DNA from: Xanthomonas pisi DSM 18956
Lineage (GTDB): Bacteria > Pseudomonadota > Gammaproteobacteria > Xanthomonadales > Xanthomonadaceae
Length of the DNA stretch: 64,000 nucleotides
Assembly: GCF_001010415.1 (NCBI RefSeq)
Contig: NZ_JPLE01000007.1
Span: 26,188 to 90,187 of the forward strand
Reading direction: 5' to 3'
The notes under the pieces are model-generated. The model saw only the letters and a list, made by a program, of their open reading frames with translations, was not told the origin of the DNA and ran no database searches. How positions within the stretch are numbered: the first letter of the stretch is position 1; each line of letters starts with the position of its first letter. Shown piece by piece: positions 19,410-28,628 of this stretch. The position numbers and the translations under genes were made by a program.

Positions 19410-20387
19410 ATGTCCGACAACACGATGACCGCCATCGCCATCCGCGATGGCAAGGGCGATGCCGACGCGCTGTATGTCACCGAGCAACCGCGCCCGCGGC
19501 CGGCGTCCGGGCAGGTGCTGATTCGTGTGCATGCGGCGGGCATCAATCGCCCGGATCTGCTGCAGCGCGCCGGGCATTATCCGCCGCCGCCGGGCGCGCC
19601 GGAAACGCTGGGTCTGGAAGTGGCCGGCGAGATCGTGGAGCCGGCTGGTCGCTGGAAGGTGGGCGACCGTGTCTGCGCATTGCTTGGCGGTGGCGGCTAT
19701 GCGCACTATGCCGCGGTCGATGCGCGGCATGTGCTGCCGATTCCCGCCGGCATGGATCTGGTGCATGCGGCCGCATTGCCGGAAACCCTCTTCACTGCCT
19801 ATGCCAATCTGTTCGAGCATGGCCGCTTGGCGGCCGGTGAGTGGCTGCTGCTGCATGGGGCAACGTCCGGGATCGGCGTCACCGCGATCCAGATGGCCAA
19901 GGCGGCCGGTGCGCATGTATTGGCCACTGCGCGCTCGGCCGGCAAGGCGGCGCAGGCGCGCGAGCTGGGCGCCGATGTGGCGATCGATTCCACCAGCGAG
20001 TCGTTCGTGGACGTGGCCAAGGCGCATGGCGGCGTGGACGTAGCGCTCGACATGGTGGGTGCGGCGGTCTTTGCCGATACGCTGGAAGCGCTCAACCCGC
20101 GCGGGCGCATCGTCTATATCGCCTCGCAGGCCGGTTCGACCATCGAGGTGCCGATCCCACAGCTGATGCGCAAGCAGGCCATCCTGACCGGATCGACGCT
20201 GCGTCCGCGCACTGCCGACGAGAAGGCCCGCCTTGCTGCGGAAGTCGAGCGCGTGGTGTGGCCATGGATCGAACAAGGCAGGATTCGCGTGCTGATCGAC
20301 AAGCGCTTTCCGCTGGGTGAGGTGGCTGCAGCGCATCGCTATCTGGAGCAGGGCAGCCATCTGGGCAAGGTGGTGCTGGAAATGTGA
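19410..20387 (+). CDS. NAD(P)H quinone oxidoreductase, PIG3/QOR type (MDR family)
   Basis: A 325-residue zinc-independent medium-chain reductase that probably transfers hydride from NADPH to quinones. It has the N-terminal GroES-like fold with VHAAGINRPDLLQRAGHYPP, the cofactor loop LLLHGATSGIGVTAIQMA (about 143-160), and the dimer segment IGSTLRPR-like (LTGSTLRPRTADEKA). No catalytic or structural zinc cysteines are visible, as in PIG3-type enzymes. The ATG at 19410 is preferred over the TTG at 19407. Downstream, a GC hairpin at 20404-20427 (CCCGTCCTGC/GCAGGGCGGG with one G-U pair) could end the transcript. Confidence 0.88.
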   Translation: MSDNTMTAIAIRDGKGDADALYVTEQPRPRPASGQVLIRVHAAGINRPDLLQRAGHYPPPPGAPETLGLEVAGEIVEPAGRWKVGDRVCALLGGGGYAHYAAVDARHVLPIPAGMDLVHAAALPETLFTAYANLFEHGRLAAGEWLLLHGATSGIGVTAIQMAKAAGAHVLATARSAGKAAQARELGADVAIDSTSESFVDVAKAHGGVDVALDMVGAAVFADTLEALNPRGRIVYIASQAGSTIEVPIPQLMRKQAILTGSTLRPRTADEKARLAAEVERVVWPWIEQGRIRVLIDKRFPLGEVAAAHRYLEQGSHLGKVVLEM

Positions 20388-20726
20388 GCGTCCGGTCCAG
20401 CTACCCGTCCTGCGAGTGCAGGGCGGGTCGCTGGCGACGCCGCGGGCCGGGGGGAACGATAGCGCTGCGTCATTGCCGCCTGCCGAACAGCCGTCGGCGT
20501 TGTGCTTGTGGCGCCCGCATGGCCGGCCTGGTGGCGTTGGCGCTCGCTTGCCCGCCCGCCATCGCGACCGCCCGCGTTCCAGGTGCGCACAGACGTCGTT
20601 CGAGAGCTCCACCAGGCGTCCTCGCTCAACGCCGAACAACTTCGCATGGCGCGGAGTGAATGGTCATACCTGCTCGTAACAATCCGCAGCCGATGTATTC
20701 ATTCTCGACAGCGAAGGAATCGAACG
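20388..20726. other. Intergenic region before the S53 peptidase
   Basis: 339 bases. It holds the hairpin at 20404-20427 near the left end. An open frame runs in from 20502 but lacks family sequence before 20727. No promoter could be identified with confidence. Confidence 0.4.
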
Positions 20727-22505
20727 ATGCGGAAATCCCTGGGTATGGCATTGCTGGCATCCACCATGACCGTGTGCGGCGCGGGCACCGCGTACGCGGC
20801 GACGTCGGATCTGCCGGCCTCCGGCCAGTGGCCAGCGGTCAGCGCCAGCGCGCCGATGGCGCCGGAGCGCGTCCTGCAGATCAGTCTCGTGCTCAGGCCG
20901 CGGATGGACGCAGCCGCGCAGCACGCGGCGATCGAGTACTGGTTGATGCGCGATGCGGCCGACCCGCTGCTGCGTGGCGCGCTGGACCACACCGCTGCGG
21001 CTGCTGCCAGCGACATTGCACAAATCAAGGACTACCTGCGCAAGCACGGCATCAGCGATGTGCAGGTCGTATCCGATGGTCGCGTGTTGCAGGCCACTGC
21101 AACGGCGGCCGCACTGCAGTCGGCGTTCGCGGTGACGCTGCGCACGGGCACTATCGACGGGCGTGCGGTGTACTTCAATCAGGATGGGATCGTTCTTCCT
21201 GACGCCTTGCGCCCACTCGTGCAAGGCGTGGTGGGGCTGGATAACCGCAGCACTGCCCGATTGACCCACCGCTCGACCGTCCCCGCCGATGCGCGAGTCG
21301 CTGTCGATCGGGGACTGGGTACAAGTGCCGCCCTTGCGCGCAGTAGCGGCGCCTCGGAAGCGGTGCGGCATAGCGTGGAAGAGCTGGGCAGCGTCTATGG
21401 CGCGAACGCGCTGGCACCTGCCAGCGGCGTTGTCGGTGCCATTATCGCCGCCGGCAATCTGGAACAGACGCTGTCGCGTCTGCAGCATTTCCAGACGCTG
21501 CACGGCCTGCATACGCCGGTCACGGTGGTGACGGTGGGCGACCCGGCAGCGCCGGGTTTCCGCTCCACGGCAGATAGCAAGAACAACGAAACCGAGTGGG
21601 ACATGGACACGCAACTGCTGGTCGGCAGTGCCGGCGGACTGAGGCAGTTGATCATCTACAACATCCCGGACTTTTCCTGGAAAAGCATGACCGATGGCCT
21701 GGCGCGTGCGGCCGACGACAACCTTGCGCGTGTGGTCAGCATGTCGATCTACGCACCGGAAGCCGAAGTGGACGACACGATCTTCCAGGCCATCGATGCC
21801 AGCGTTTCCAAGGCGGTCAGGCAGGGGCAGAACATCCTGATCTGCAGCGGCGACGACGGGATCTATCAACCCTTGAGCGCGCGTGCGACTGCGCCGTATT
21901 ACGACAGCCTGCTGGGGCATCAGGACCAACGCCAGGTCGCGTTTCCCGCATCGGACCCGTATGCAATCGCGGTCGGTGCCACAGAGCTGCAGACCAGGAC
22001 CGGAAGCGCCGGCACCTATGCGGCCGAGCGCGTCTGGAATACCGGTGTGGGCCGCCAGATCAGCCAGGGCGGCCTGAGCCGGGGGGCCGACGCGCCGCAG
22101 TGGCAGAAGGCCGCGATCCCCGCACAGGTAAGTTCCGGACGCCGCGCCGTGCCGGATGTCAGTTTCAACGGTGCTTTTTCCAGCAGCGCAGAGGTCCTGT
22201 TGACCGATGCGCAAGGCCGCGAATTCCGTGGATACGTCTGGGGCACCAGCGCCGCCACGCCGACCTTCGCCGGCTATGTCGCGCGGTTACTGCAGTCGCA
22301 CCCGAATCTGGGTTTCATCGGTCCGCAGCTCTATCGCTATGCGAGCCAGCGCGGCGCTGCGCAGCGCAAGCATGATGTGCTGGCAGGGACCAATGGCCTG
22401 TATGGCGATGGCTATGTGGCCGCTAGCGGCTGGGATTTCGCATCGGGTTGGGGCAGCCTGGATATTGCCGATTTCGACCGCTTCCTGGCCCACGCCTCAC
22501 CCTGA
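20727..22505 (+). CDS. Secreted S53 family peptidase (sedolisin/xanthomonalisin type)
   Basis: A 592-residue secreted acid serine-carboxyl peptidase. A signal peptide (MRKSLGMALLASTMTVCGAG, cleavage near AYAA) is followed by a pro-kumamolisin activation domain (about 40-190) with the ALQSAFAVTLRT segment. The catalytic Glu-x3-Asp pair is NETEWDMD (E288/D292), the oxyanion Asp is in ICSGDDGIYQ (about 374-376), and the Ser is in WGTSAATPTFAG (about 507). The calcium-site end reads ASGWDFASGWGSLD. The family was first described from Xanthomonas and Pseudomonas. It is active outside the cell at acid pH. The start at 20727 is chosen because a good signal peptide begins there. Confidence 0.92.
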   Translation: MRKSLGMALLASTMTVCGAGTAYAATSDLPASGQWPAVSASAPMAPERVLQISLVLRPRMDAAAQHAAIEYWLMRDAADPLLRGALDHTAAAAASDIAQIKDYLRKHGISDVQVVSDGRVLQATATAAALQSAFAVTLRTGTIDGRAVYFNQDGIVLPDALRPLVQGVVGLDNRSTARLTHRSTVPADARVAVDRGLGTSAALARSSGASEAVRHSVEELGSVYGANALAPASGVVGAIIAAGNLEQTLSRLQHFQTLHGLHTPVTVVTVGDPAAPGFRSTADSKNNETEWDMDTQLLVGSAGGLRQLIIYNIPDFSWKSMTDGLARAADDNLARVVSMSIYAPEAEVDDTIFQAIDASVSKAVRQGQNILICSGDDGIYQPLSARATAPYYDSLLGHQDQRQVAFPASDPYAIAVGATELQTRTGSAGTYAAERVWNTGVGRQISQGGLSRGADAPQWQKAAIPAQVSSGRRAVPDVSFNGAFSSSAEVLLTDAQGREFRGYVWGTSAATPTFAGYVARLLQSHPNLGFIGPQLYRYASQRGAAQRKHDVLAGTNGLYGDGYVAASGWDFASGWGSLDIADFDRFLAHASP

Positions 22506-22572
22506 TCCTGGGCATCGCCATGGCGTGCGGTGCCGGCATGATCGGTGCCGCACGCCAGGCGACTGCCAGCGA

Positions 22573-22971
22573 TCACATCGTCGTGTCGACCACCGCTTCG
22601 ATGTGGTGGCCGTCGGGGTCGATGACGAATGCGGCGTAATACGCATCGCCATAGTCGGGTCGCAAACCGGGCGCGCCGTTGCTGCGACCGCCGTGTCGCA
22701 GTGCGGCCAGATGGAAGGCGTCCACTGCTGCAGCAGTGCTGGCTGCGAATGCGAGATGGAATCCGCGGCCCGGTGCGCACTGCGTCGCCTGTTGTTGTTT
22801 CAGCGCCAGGCAGTCTTCGCCACCGGGGTGGCCGTAGCCGACGGCCTGATCGAGCGTGCCCGGTTCCAGGTCCGACCACACCCGCACATAGCCGAGTGCG
22901 CCAAGCACGGCGTCGTAAAACGCGGCCGAGGCCGCGATGTTGCCAACGCCAATGGAGACGTGATGCAGCAT
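22573..22971 (-). CDS. VOC family protein (glyoxalase-like)
   Basis: A 132-residue protein of the glyoxalase/extradiol dioxygenase fold. It begins MLHHVSIGVGNIAASAAFYDAVLGALGYVR and ends AFVIDPDGHHIEAVV, the positions of the metal ligands (His near residue 3, Glu near the end). It resembles small lactoylglutathione-lyase-like proteins, but the substrate is unknown. The start at 22971 is taken because MLHHVSIGV is the usual opening; the frame extends ten codons further. It is convergent with the S53 gene, 67 bases away. Confidence 0.82.
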   Translation of the reverse strand: MLHHVSIGVGNIAASAAFYDAVLGALGYVRVWSDLEPGTLDQAVGYGHPGGEDCLALKQQQATQCAPGRGFHLAFAASTAAAVDAFHLAALRHGGRSNGAPGLRPDYGDAYYAAFVIDPDGHHIEAVVDTTM

Positions 22972-23324
22972 CGATGCAGTCCTGCGACGAGGGGCACCCA
23001 CGTGCCGGCCGACGATCCTGGGCCGTGCGCAGGCCGTGCGTCAATCGTTGCCGTGGCGTCTCGCAATCGGCACGGCGGCCTGTATCGCAGCTGCCGTCAG
23101 GCACTGCAGCTGCGCAGCGCTGACGGAACCGCTGCATGGCGCCCGTGCAGGTATAGCAAAACAAGCAGGAGCGATGTCTCGCAGCGGGCCATGGCCTGAC
23201 CGTACACTGCGCCGTCGCAGGTGTGTGGTCGCAGGTCTGGCTACACGTTGCGTCGGCCCGACGCCTTCGCCGCAGGCAGCGCAACGCGGCGGGCATGCCC
23301 CTCCTCACCAGCACGAAGGTTTCG
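22972..23324. other. Divergent intergenic region, VOC gene and galactose-dehydrogenase-like gene
   Basis: 353 bases between divergent genes, so both promoters should lie here. I saw no clear consensus promoter or operator. The open frame of the right-hand gene extends back to 23223 without conserved sequence. Confidence 0.4.
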
Positions 23325-24260
23325 ATGAAGCATCCAGACGCATTGCGTATTGCCCTTGTCGGTATCGGCAAGATCGCCCGCGACCAGCACGTGCCGACCA
23401 TCGCCGCGCGTGCCGACGTGCAGTTGGTGGCCACAGTGAGCCGGCATGGCACGGTCGACGGCGTCCCGGCGTATCACACCCTGGACGAAGCGTTCGCCGC
23501 GCATCCGGAGCTTGAAGCCGTGTCGTTGTGCACGCCACCGGTGGGGCGGCATGCATTGGCGCAGGCGGCGTTGAACGCTGGTCGGCATGTCTTTCTGGAA
23601 AAGCCGCCGGCCGCCACGCTTGCCGAGATCGACGACCTGCGCAAGGTGGCGCAGCACGCGCAGCGCAGCCTGTTCACCAGTTGGCATTCGCGTTGCGCGG
23701 CCGGCGTGGAACCCGCGCGCGCATGGTTGGCCGACAAGCAGGTCGTGCGTGCGCATATCACCTGGAAGGAAGACATCCGCCACTGGCATCCGGGGCAGGA
23801 CTGGATTCTCGAACCCGGCGGCATGGGCGTGTTCGATCCCGGCATCAATGCATTGTCCATCGCCACCCATCTGCTGCCGTGCAGCTTCGCACTGCATCAG
23901 GCCGAGCTGCACACACCGCAAAATCGCCAGGCGCCGCTGTACGCCAGGCTTGCGTTTGTCGATACCGCCGGCGTGCCGGTCACGGCCGAATTCGACTTCC
24001 TGCAGACCGGCCATCAGCGCTGGGATATCGAAGTGGAAACCACCCAGGGCGTGCTCATGCTCAGCGAAGGCGGCGCCAAGCTGCATATCGACGGGCAGGC
24101 GCAGGCTGTGCCCGCATCCAGCGAATACGATGGCCTGTACCGGCGATTTGTACAGCTGGTGCGTGCCGGCGAATCGGAGGTGGATGTCGCTCCGTTCGTG
24201 CATGTGGCCGATGCGTTTCTGCTCGGGGCGCGCACGGTCACCGCACCGTTTGCCTGGTAA
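23325..24260 (+). CDS. Gfo/Idh/MocA oxidoreductase, D-galactose 1-dehydrogenase-like
   Basis: A 311-residue NAD(P)-dependent oxidoreductase. The Rossmann loop is ALVGIGKIARDQHVPTI (about 8-24), followed by the EKPP motif (VFLEKPPAATLAEI) and a C-terminal domain. The stretch WKEDIRHWHPGQDWILEPG followed by GVFDPGINALSI closely resembles my memory of the Pseudomonas fluorescens galactose 1-dehydrogenase, which oxidises D-galactose to galactonolactone. L-arabinose is another possible substrate for such enzymes. The start at 23325 gives a normal N-terminus (MKHPDALRIALVG). It stands alone, with no galactonate genes in the window. Confidence 0.82.
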   Translation: MKHPDALRIALVGIGKIARDQHVPTIAARADVQLVATVSRHGTVDGVPAYHTLDEAFAAHPELEAVSLCTPPVGRHALAQAALNAGRHVFLEKPPAATLAEIDDLRKVAQHAQRSLFTSWHSRCAAGVEPARAWLADKQVVRAHITWKEDIRHWHPGQDWILEPGGMGVFDPGINALSIATHLLPCSFALHQAELHTPQNRQAPLYARLAFVDTAGVPVTAEFDFLQTGHQRWDIEVETTQGVLMLSEGGAKLHIDGQAQAVPASSEYDGLYRRFVQLVRAGESEVDVAPFVHVADAFLLGARTVTAPFAW

Positions 24261-24404
24261 TCGACGGCGCCGTCCTGGCAGTCGTGATGACGAACAACAC
24301 CGGCCATCGGTCGGTGTTGTCGTGCCGCAATCGCATGTCTGCACGGTTGCCGCAGCGCCATGGCGTCACACGTCCGCCCGCAACCTCGCTGCCGCCGGTG
24401 CCGA

Positions 24405-26075
24405 TCAACGGCTTTCCAGTGCCACGTCGTCGCGCTCGATGTTTTCGGCAGTGCGCACATCCGCCCCCGAGATGGGGGAGCTCACCGGCCTGCGCAACGC
24501 GGGGGTGATCTGCGCGCGGAAACGCCTGACCACCCACGTCTCATCGAGCAGGGCAAACGCGAAGAAGCCCAGCAAGGTGCCGGCGACCAGTGTGGGCGCA
24601 TGCGTAAACGTGCCCGGCAACAACAGACTGAGCCACAGGAAGATGTTGGGCGAGGTCTGCAGCAGGTGGATGTCCGCCGCAATGCCGGCATCGATACGCT
24701 TGCCGGTCACGCTCTGGTGTGCGCGTAAGTACACGGCACTGCCCACGCGGCAAGCCAGCAGGAGCGTAAACGGCAGCAGCAGCGCTCCCCAGGCCTGCCA
24801 ACCGCCCTGCGTCAACGCGTGGACGAGCGCGCTTCCTTCGGTGCGTAGCCCGACCAGCAAGGCCATCGGCACCATCGTCAATGCGCCCACCCAGCCCCAG
24901 TTGGTGGCGAGCTTGCCGGCTGCGATCGGGCGCGCCCGACGCCATCCCTGTGCGGCCAGCGAGGGCAGCGCCAAGGCGAGCAGCAGCACCACGAAAAACC
25001 GCTCCAGCGCATGCGCGTTGCCCAGCAGCGCGCGGTGATCCACAAACAACCCCAGCAGGAGCAGCGGCAATAGCACCGACAAGACGAGCGTGTAGCGCGC
25101 TGCGAAGAAATAATCGCCGCCGCGCGCCAGCGAGAAGGTCGGCACCGACAATGCCGGCGGCACGATCAGTAACAGGCCGATCACGTGGATCCATTCGTTG
25201 TAGAACTGTGTGAGCAGCAGCATGGCGCAGAACGCACGTGCCACGCTGATCACGCACAGCGCAATGTTTTCCGGCCCCCGGGTCAGGCGCAAGGCACCGG
25301 CCTCGATGCGTACCGACAGGAAGAACGCATTGACTGCCAGCAAGACGACGATGGCCGTTGTGCTGGCAATATGCGGCACACGCACGCCCGCGCACGACAG
25401 CGCGAAGCCGCCTGCCGCGGCGATCAACATCCATTGCAGCAGATGGATTTCGGTCTGCTCGCCCAGATAGTTCATGCGCGAGGAACTGCGCGCAGTCATC
25501 TGCCTGAGCTCGTCCCACGACAGCGGCCGGGAATTGGGTAGCCGAAAGTCGATGTAGTCGGCAGGTGGCAGGCCGGAGGCGATCAGCGCAAATACCTCGA
25601 CGATGTATTTGTGCGCCACCACCAGGACCTGCTTGCCTTGCCGGTCCAACGGCGCGAGCACGGTGTCGTAGTAATGCTTGCAGCGGGCGTACATGTCCAT
25701 CCAGTGTTCGCCATCGGGCGGTGCGCCGTCGGCATCGTGGAAGCAGACGTCGTAGAGACGGTGACCGATCGACTTCTTGATCAAGGTCTTGTTCTTGCCG
25801 GCGAAGATGCCGAAATCGCGTTCCACCAATGCAGCGCTGGAGATCACCTGCGGTGGTGCGGTGACGCCTTCCAGGATGATGCTTGCGGTTGCCTGCGCGC
25901 GTTCGAGTGTGGAAACGTGGACCTGATCGAAGTGCAGCCCGCGTTGGCGGACGTAGTCGGCTGCCTGACGCGCCTGGCGCCGGCCCAGCGGAGTGAGTGG
26001 CGAATTCTGCGCGCCTGCAAAATAGTTCTGTTCGTTTGCGAGCGACTCGCCATGACGGACGAAGTACAAAGGCAT
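24405..26075 (-). CDS. Histidine phosphatase domain fused to a ten-helix membrane domain
   Basis: A 556-residue protein of unusual build. Residues 1-about 200 form a histidine phosphatase (phosphoglycerate-mutase-like) with RHGES (7-11), TPLGRRQARQAADY, a conserved central VERDFGIFAG and VVAHKYIVEV near residue 155, where the second catalytic His lies. Residues about 215-520 have roughly ten hydrophobic segments and little soluble sequence. Their pattern resembles ten-helix transporters, but I cannot assign a family. The phosphatase has no signal peptide, so it should face the cytoplasm. It is read in the same direction as the amylase gene upstream of it, 613 bases away. The function is unknown. 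Confidence 0.8.
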   Translation of the reverse strand: MPLYFVRHGESLANEQNYFAGAQNSPLTPLGRRQARQAADYVRQRGLHFDQVHVSTLERAQATASIILEGVTAPPQVISSAALVERDFGIFAGKNKTLIKKSIGHRLYDVCFHDADGAPPDGEHWMDMYARCKHYYDTVLAPLDRQGKQVLVVAHKYIVEVFALIASGLPPADYIDFRLPNSRPLSWDELRQMTARSSSRMNYLGEQTEIHLLQWMLIAAAGGFALSCAGVRVPHIASTTAIVVLLAVNAFFLSVRIEAGALRLTRGPENIALCVISVARAFCAMLLLTQFYNEWIHVIGLLLIVPPALSVPTFSLARGGDYFFAARYTLVLSVLLPLLLLGLFVDHRALLGNAHALERFFVVLLLALALPSLAAQGWRRARPIAAGKLATNWGWVGALTMVPMALLVGLRTEGSALVHALTQGGWQAWGALLLPFTLLLACRVGSAVYLRAHQSVTGKRIDAGIAADIHLLQTSPNIFLWLSLLLPGTFTHAPTLVAGTLLGFFAFALLDETWVVRRFRAQITPALRRPVSSPISGADVRTAENIERDDVALESR

Positions 26076-26688
26076 CGGCTGGGCTCCGGTAATGCACCAC
26101 TGGTCGGTGAGACCGATCGCGTTGCAACACGAGTTGCCGACATGGCGCCTGCGCAGCTGTCAGGCGAGCGCTGATGGATGCGGGATGGGCCGCGTCTCCG
26201 TCGGTGCCTCGCCGCATCATCCCGCTGGACGGTTGCGCGCGACGTTGGGTCGGTCATTGCTCATGCGGCGATGCCATCGGCTCGCGGTCAACCGGCTGCA
26301 CGCCAGGCAGATGGGCCAGCATGCATCCGGTTGCCGGTAGGTCCGGCGAACCGGGCATTTCGTTGCGACGCGCGCGCTGTTTCTATCGATCGATTCATCC
26401 GCTGGCCAAGAATGTGTCGATCGCACCCGGCTGCATCATGTCCGCGTGATCGCATGCGCACAGCGTCGTTGCGTCAAGCGCAGCGATCGCCCCGCCCGCA
26501 CACGCACAACGCCTGCGCACGCGATGTGCGGCGCAGGCGTTGACTGATGCGGTCAACAAGCGTGGCGATCACGCCGTCGTCGTGTTGGCGGCGCGCGTGC
26601 GAGATCCGGGCACTGCCTGGTGTAAAGGTGGGATTTACATTGCCTGCTCATGCAGGCAGCGCCGATGGGTGCATGGCTGCGCTCCGGA
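26076..26688. other. Long gap between amylase and phosphatase-membrane genes
   Basis: 613 bases with no supported gene. An 11-bp inverted repeat AACGCCTGCGC/GCGCAGGCGTT with a 12-base loop lies at 26508-26541. It has no T tract, but could end amylase transcription. The segment near 26076-26200 should carry the promoter of the phosphatase gene. Nothing else is recognisable. Confidence 0.5.
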
Positions 26689-28116
26689 TCAGCGTCGCCA
26701 CATCCGCGTGCCACGTGCCGGCAGGGTGAAGGTGTAGGAGCTGCTGGTGATGCGCACCACGTTGCCCGAGCCCAGCGCGTCTACGTAGTCTGCATTCCAG
26801 TACAGCACGCTGTTGTTCATGCCCACGGTGGTGGTGACCGGATTGCCGCATTTGTTGATGCCCACGATGCCCAGGCTGCCGCGACGGAACAGGATGTGGC
26901 AGGAACTGGACGACAGCACCTGCATGTCGGTGCCCTGCACGCCGTTGTGGAAGCCGATCATGCGGCGCAGGTCGTCGCGCTGGTAGGCGTTGACCCAGCG
27001 GTTGTCGCCGCTTTCGTTGTTGTCGGTGTAGACCATCGGCATGCCGCCGTTTCGACCGATCAGATAGGCATAGGCAAGGGTTTCGTCGACCGGGTCAAGA
27101 ATGGCGTAACGGAAGCCGGCGTTGTTGGGGATGTCGTGCGTGATGGCGAAGGTCACCGCGCGATTGCCCGGTAACGCCTGCCCGGCGCTGGCCGGGTCCA
27201 CCAGCTGCTGCATGCTGGCACCCACGGCAAAGGCATTGCGCACTGCGTTGAACAACGGGAAGTCGTATGCAGCATGCGGCGTGGATTGCAGATACGGCGC
27301 AAGGAACTGGTCGTAATCGCCATTGCCGGTGCCGCCGCCGGTGATCACCTCGCCGAACACATAAACGCCGGAGCGGATGCCGGCATCGAAGACGCGGTTC
27401 AGATGATCGAAGGTCATGTGCTTGGCCGCATCCACGCGGAAGCCGGTCACGCCCAGGCCCTTGAGCGCCTGCAGGTAGGCGCGCTGCTGTTGCACCACCC
27501 AGTCGTTACCGACCAGATCCGGCAAGCCCGGGTCGCTGCCACCGCCGCAGATACGATAATTGCGCACCTGGAAGGCGTCGTTGTAGTTGCTGATGCACTG
27601 CGCCGGGCCGAAGTCGCTGGCGCTCAGAAAGTTCGACTGCAAGGTGCCGAACAGGCGCAGCGAATCGTACCGTCCCGGGTTGGCTGCGTACTGCGACAAC
27701 ACCGCACTGCCCGGGTAGTTGAGGTCCGAGCGCGTCGCCGCTTCGTTGGCCATGTGGTTGAGCACCACGTCGGCATAGGTTTCCACCCCGTTGTTGGCCA
27801 GTGCCTGCACCATGCGCGAGAACGCGGCCGTGTCGCCCAGCGGTCCATCGATCACGCGCAGATCCTGCGGTTGATAGCGCGCCCACCACGCGCTGCCCTG
27901 CGAACGAGTGGCCGGCGCCACCAGAACCTTGCGATAGCCGGCGTCGGCGATCTGCTTGGCGCGCGCTTCCACGGTGGCATAGGGCCAGTTGAAGGCATGC
28001 AGGATGACATCGGCCTGCACATTGGCGGTGGTCAGCAGCAAGATCACCGCCGTCAGCAGCAGGCGGCCGCATCGCTGTGTGAGCGAGGGTGGAGCATGAG
28101 CAGGCGTGCTATGCAT
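26689..28116 (-). CDS. amy: Secreted alpha-amylase (GH13)
   Basis: An endo-acting starch hydrolase of 475 residues, the same length as the secreted amylase I recall from X. campestris. The signal peptide ends near TTANVQA, leaving DVILHAFNW as the mature start. GH13 regions appear in order: DVVLNHM (region I), GFRVDAAKH with the nucleophile Asp (II), VFGEVITGG with the acid/base Glu (III), and FAITHDIPNN with the third catalytic Asp (IV). The C-terminal beta domain ends TFTLPARGTRMWRR. The start at 28116 is chosen because a charged N-terminus and hydrophobic core follow; the frame runs on to 28209. A LacI-type palindrome lies 150 bases upstream. Confidence 0.93.
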   Translation of the reverse strand: MHSTPAHAPPSLTQRCGRLLLTAVILLLTTANVQADVILHAFNWPYATVEARAKQIADAGYRKVLVAPATRSQGSAWWARYQPQDLRVIDGPLGDTAAFSRMVQALANNGVETYADVVLNHMANEAATRSDLNYPGSAVLSQYAANPGRYDSLRLFGTLQSNFLSASDFGPAQCISNYNDAFQVRNYRICGGGSDPGLPDLVGNDWVVQQQRAYLQALKGLGVTGFRVDAAKHMTFDHLNRVFDAGIRSGVYVFGEVITGGGTGNGDYDQFLAPYLQSTPHAAYDFPLFNAVRNAFAVGASMQQLVDPASAGQALPGNRAVTFAITHDIPNNAGFRYAILDPVDETLAYAYLIGRNGGMPMVYTDNNESGDNRWVNAYQRDDLRRMIGFHNGVQGTDMQVLSSSSCHILFRRGSLGIVGINKCGNPVTTTVGMNNSVLYWNADYVDALGSGNVVRITSSSYTFTLPARGTRMWRR

Positions 28117-28628
28117 CGGATGATTCTCCAGTCGGTGAGCGCGAGCATCCGCGCAGTCCGCGATGCCCGCATCAAGGCCTCCGGCCCCTGTTCCGGAAAG
28201 CGCGCGCACGGCGTGCAGCGCGTGGCGATGCTAAGCGCGCATCGCGCCGCAACATCGGTGTTGTGCATACGTATTCAATGCGACAGAGCGCCAAACTGCG
28301 TGCGTGGTTGGACGGCAACAGCGCGATGGGTCGCACAACTTGCGCCGCATCCGCTGCGCCTGGAGCGCATGGCATCGAGCCGTTTGGGTGACTGACGCAG
28401 GTGGTCAGCGACGTGTTGCCATCGACAAGGGCCGTGGCAGGACTGGACTGCGGCAGGCAGCGCCCTGTCGATGTTCGCCGTGCGACCAGAGCGCGCTCGA
28501 CGTTGCAACGTATTTGAAGCTGCCTTGAGCGGTCGATGCACCAGCACCAAGGAGAAACGTTGCAGGCAACAGGGGGCGCCACGCACTGCGCCGGTGCAGC
28601 CTACGCCGCACCTGCTGGCCGACAGCGC
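28117..28628. other. Upstream region of the amylase gene
   Basis: 512 bases between the amylase start and the next minus-strand stop. It holds the candidate operator at 28264-28277 and is otherwise without a recognisable gene. A Clp/CRP-type site (TGTGA-N6-TCACA), known for amylase control in X. campestris, was looked for and not found in clear form. Confidence 0.5.
28264..28277. promoter_or_regulatory. LacI-type palindromic operator upstream of amylase
   Basis: TGCATACGTATTCA has the symmetric core ATACGTAT with flanking TG...CA and the central CG pair typical of LacI-family operators. It is about 150 bases upstream of the amylase start. The regulator gene is not in the window; a maltose/starch repressor is a guess. 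Confidence 0.5.

Noticed and set aside
24541..26220. A long minus-strand frame (about 560 codons) overlapping the phosphatase-membrane gene
   Set aside because: It is the other-frame shadow of the gene at 24405-26075, with Arg/Ala/Gly-rich composition typical of GC-rich antisense or offset frames and no family motifs.
26555..26737. Small plus-strand ORFs in the long gap upstream of the phosphatase-membrane gene
   Set aside because: They lack ribosome-binding sites and conserved composition, and overlap the amylase 3' end in antisense.
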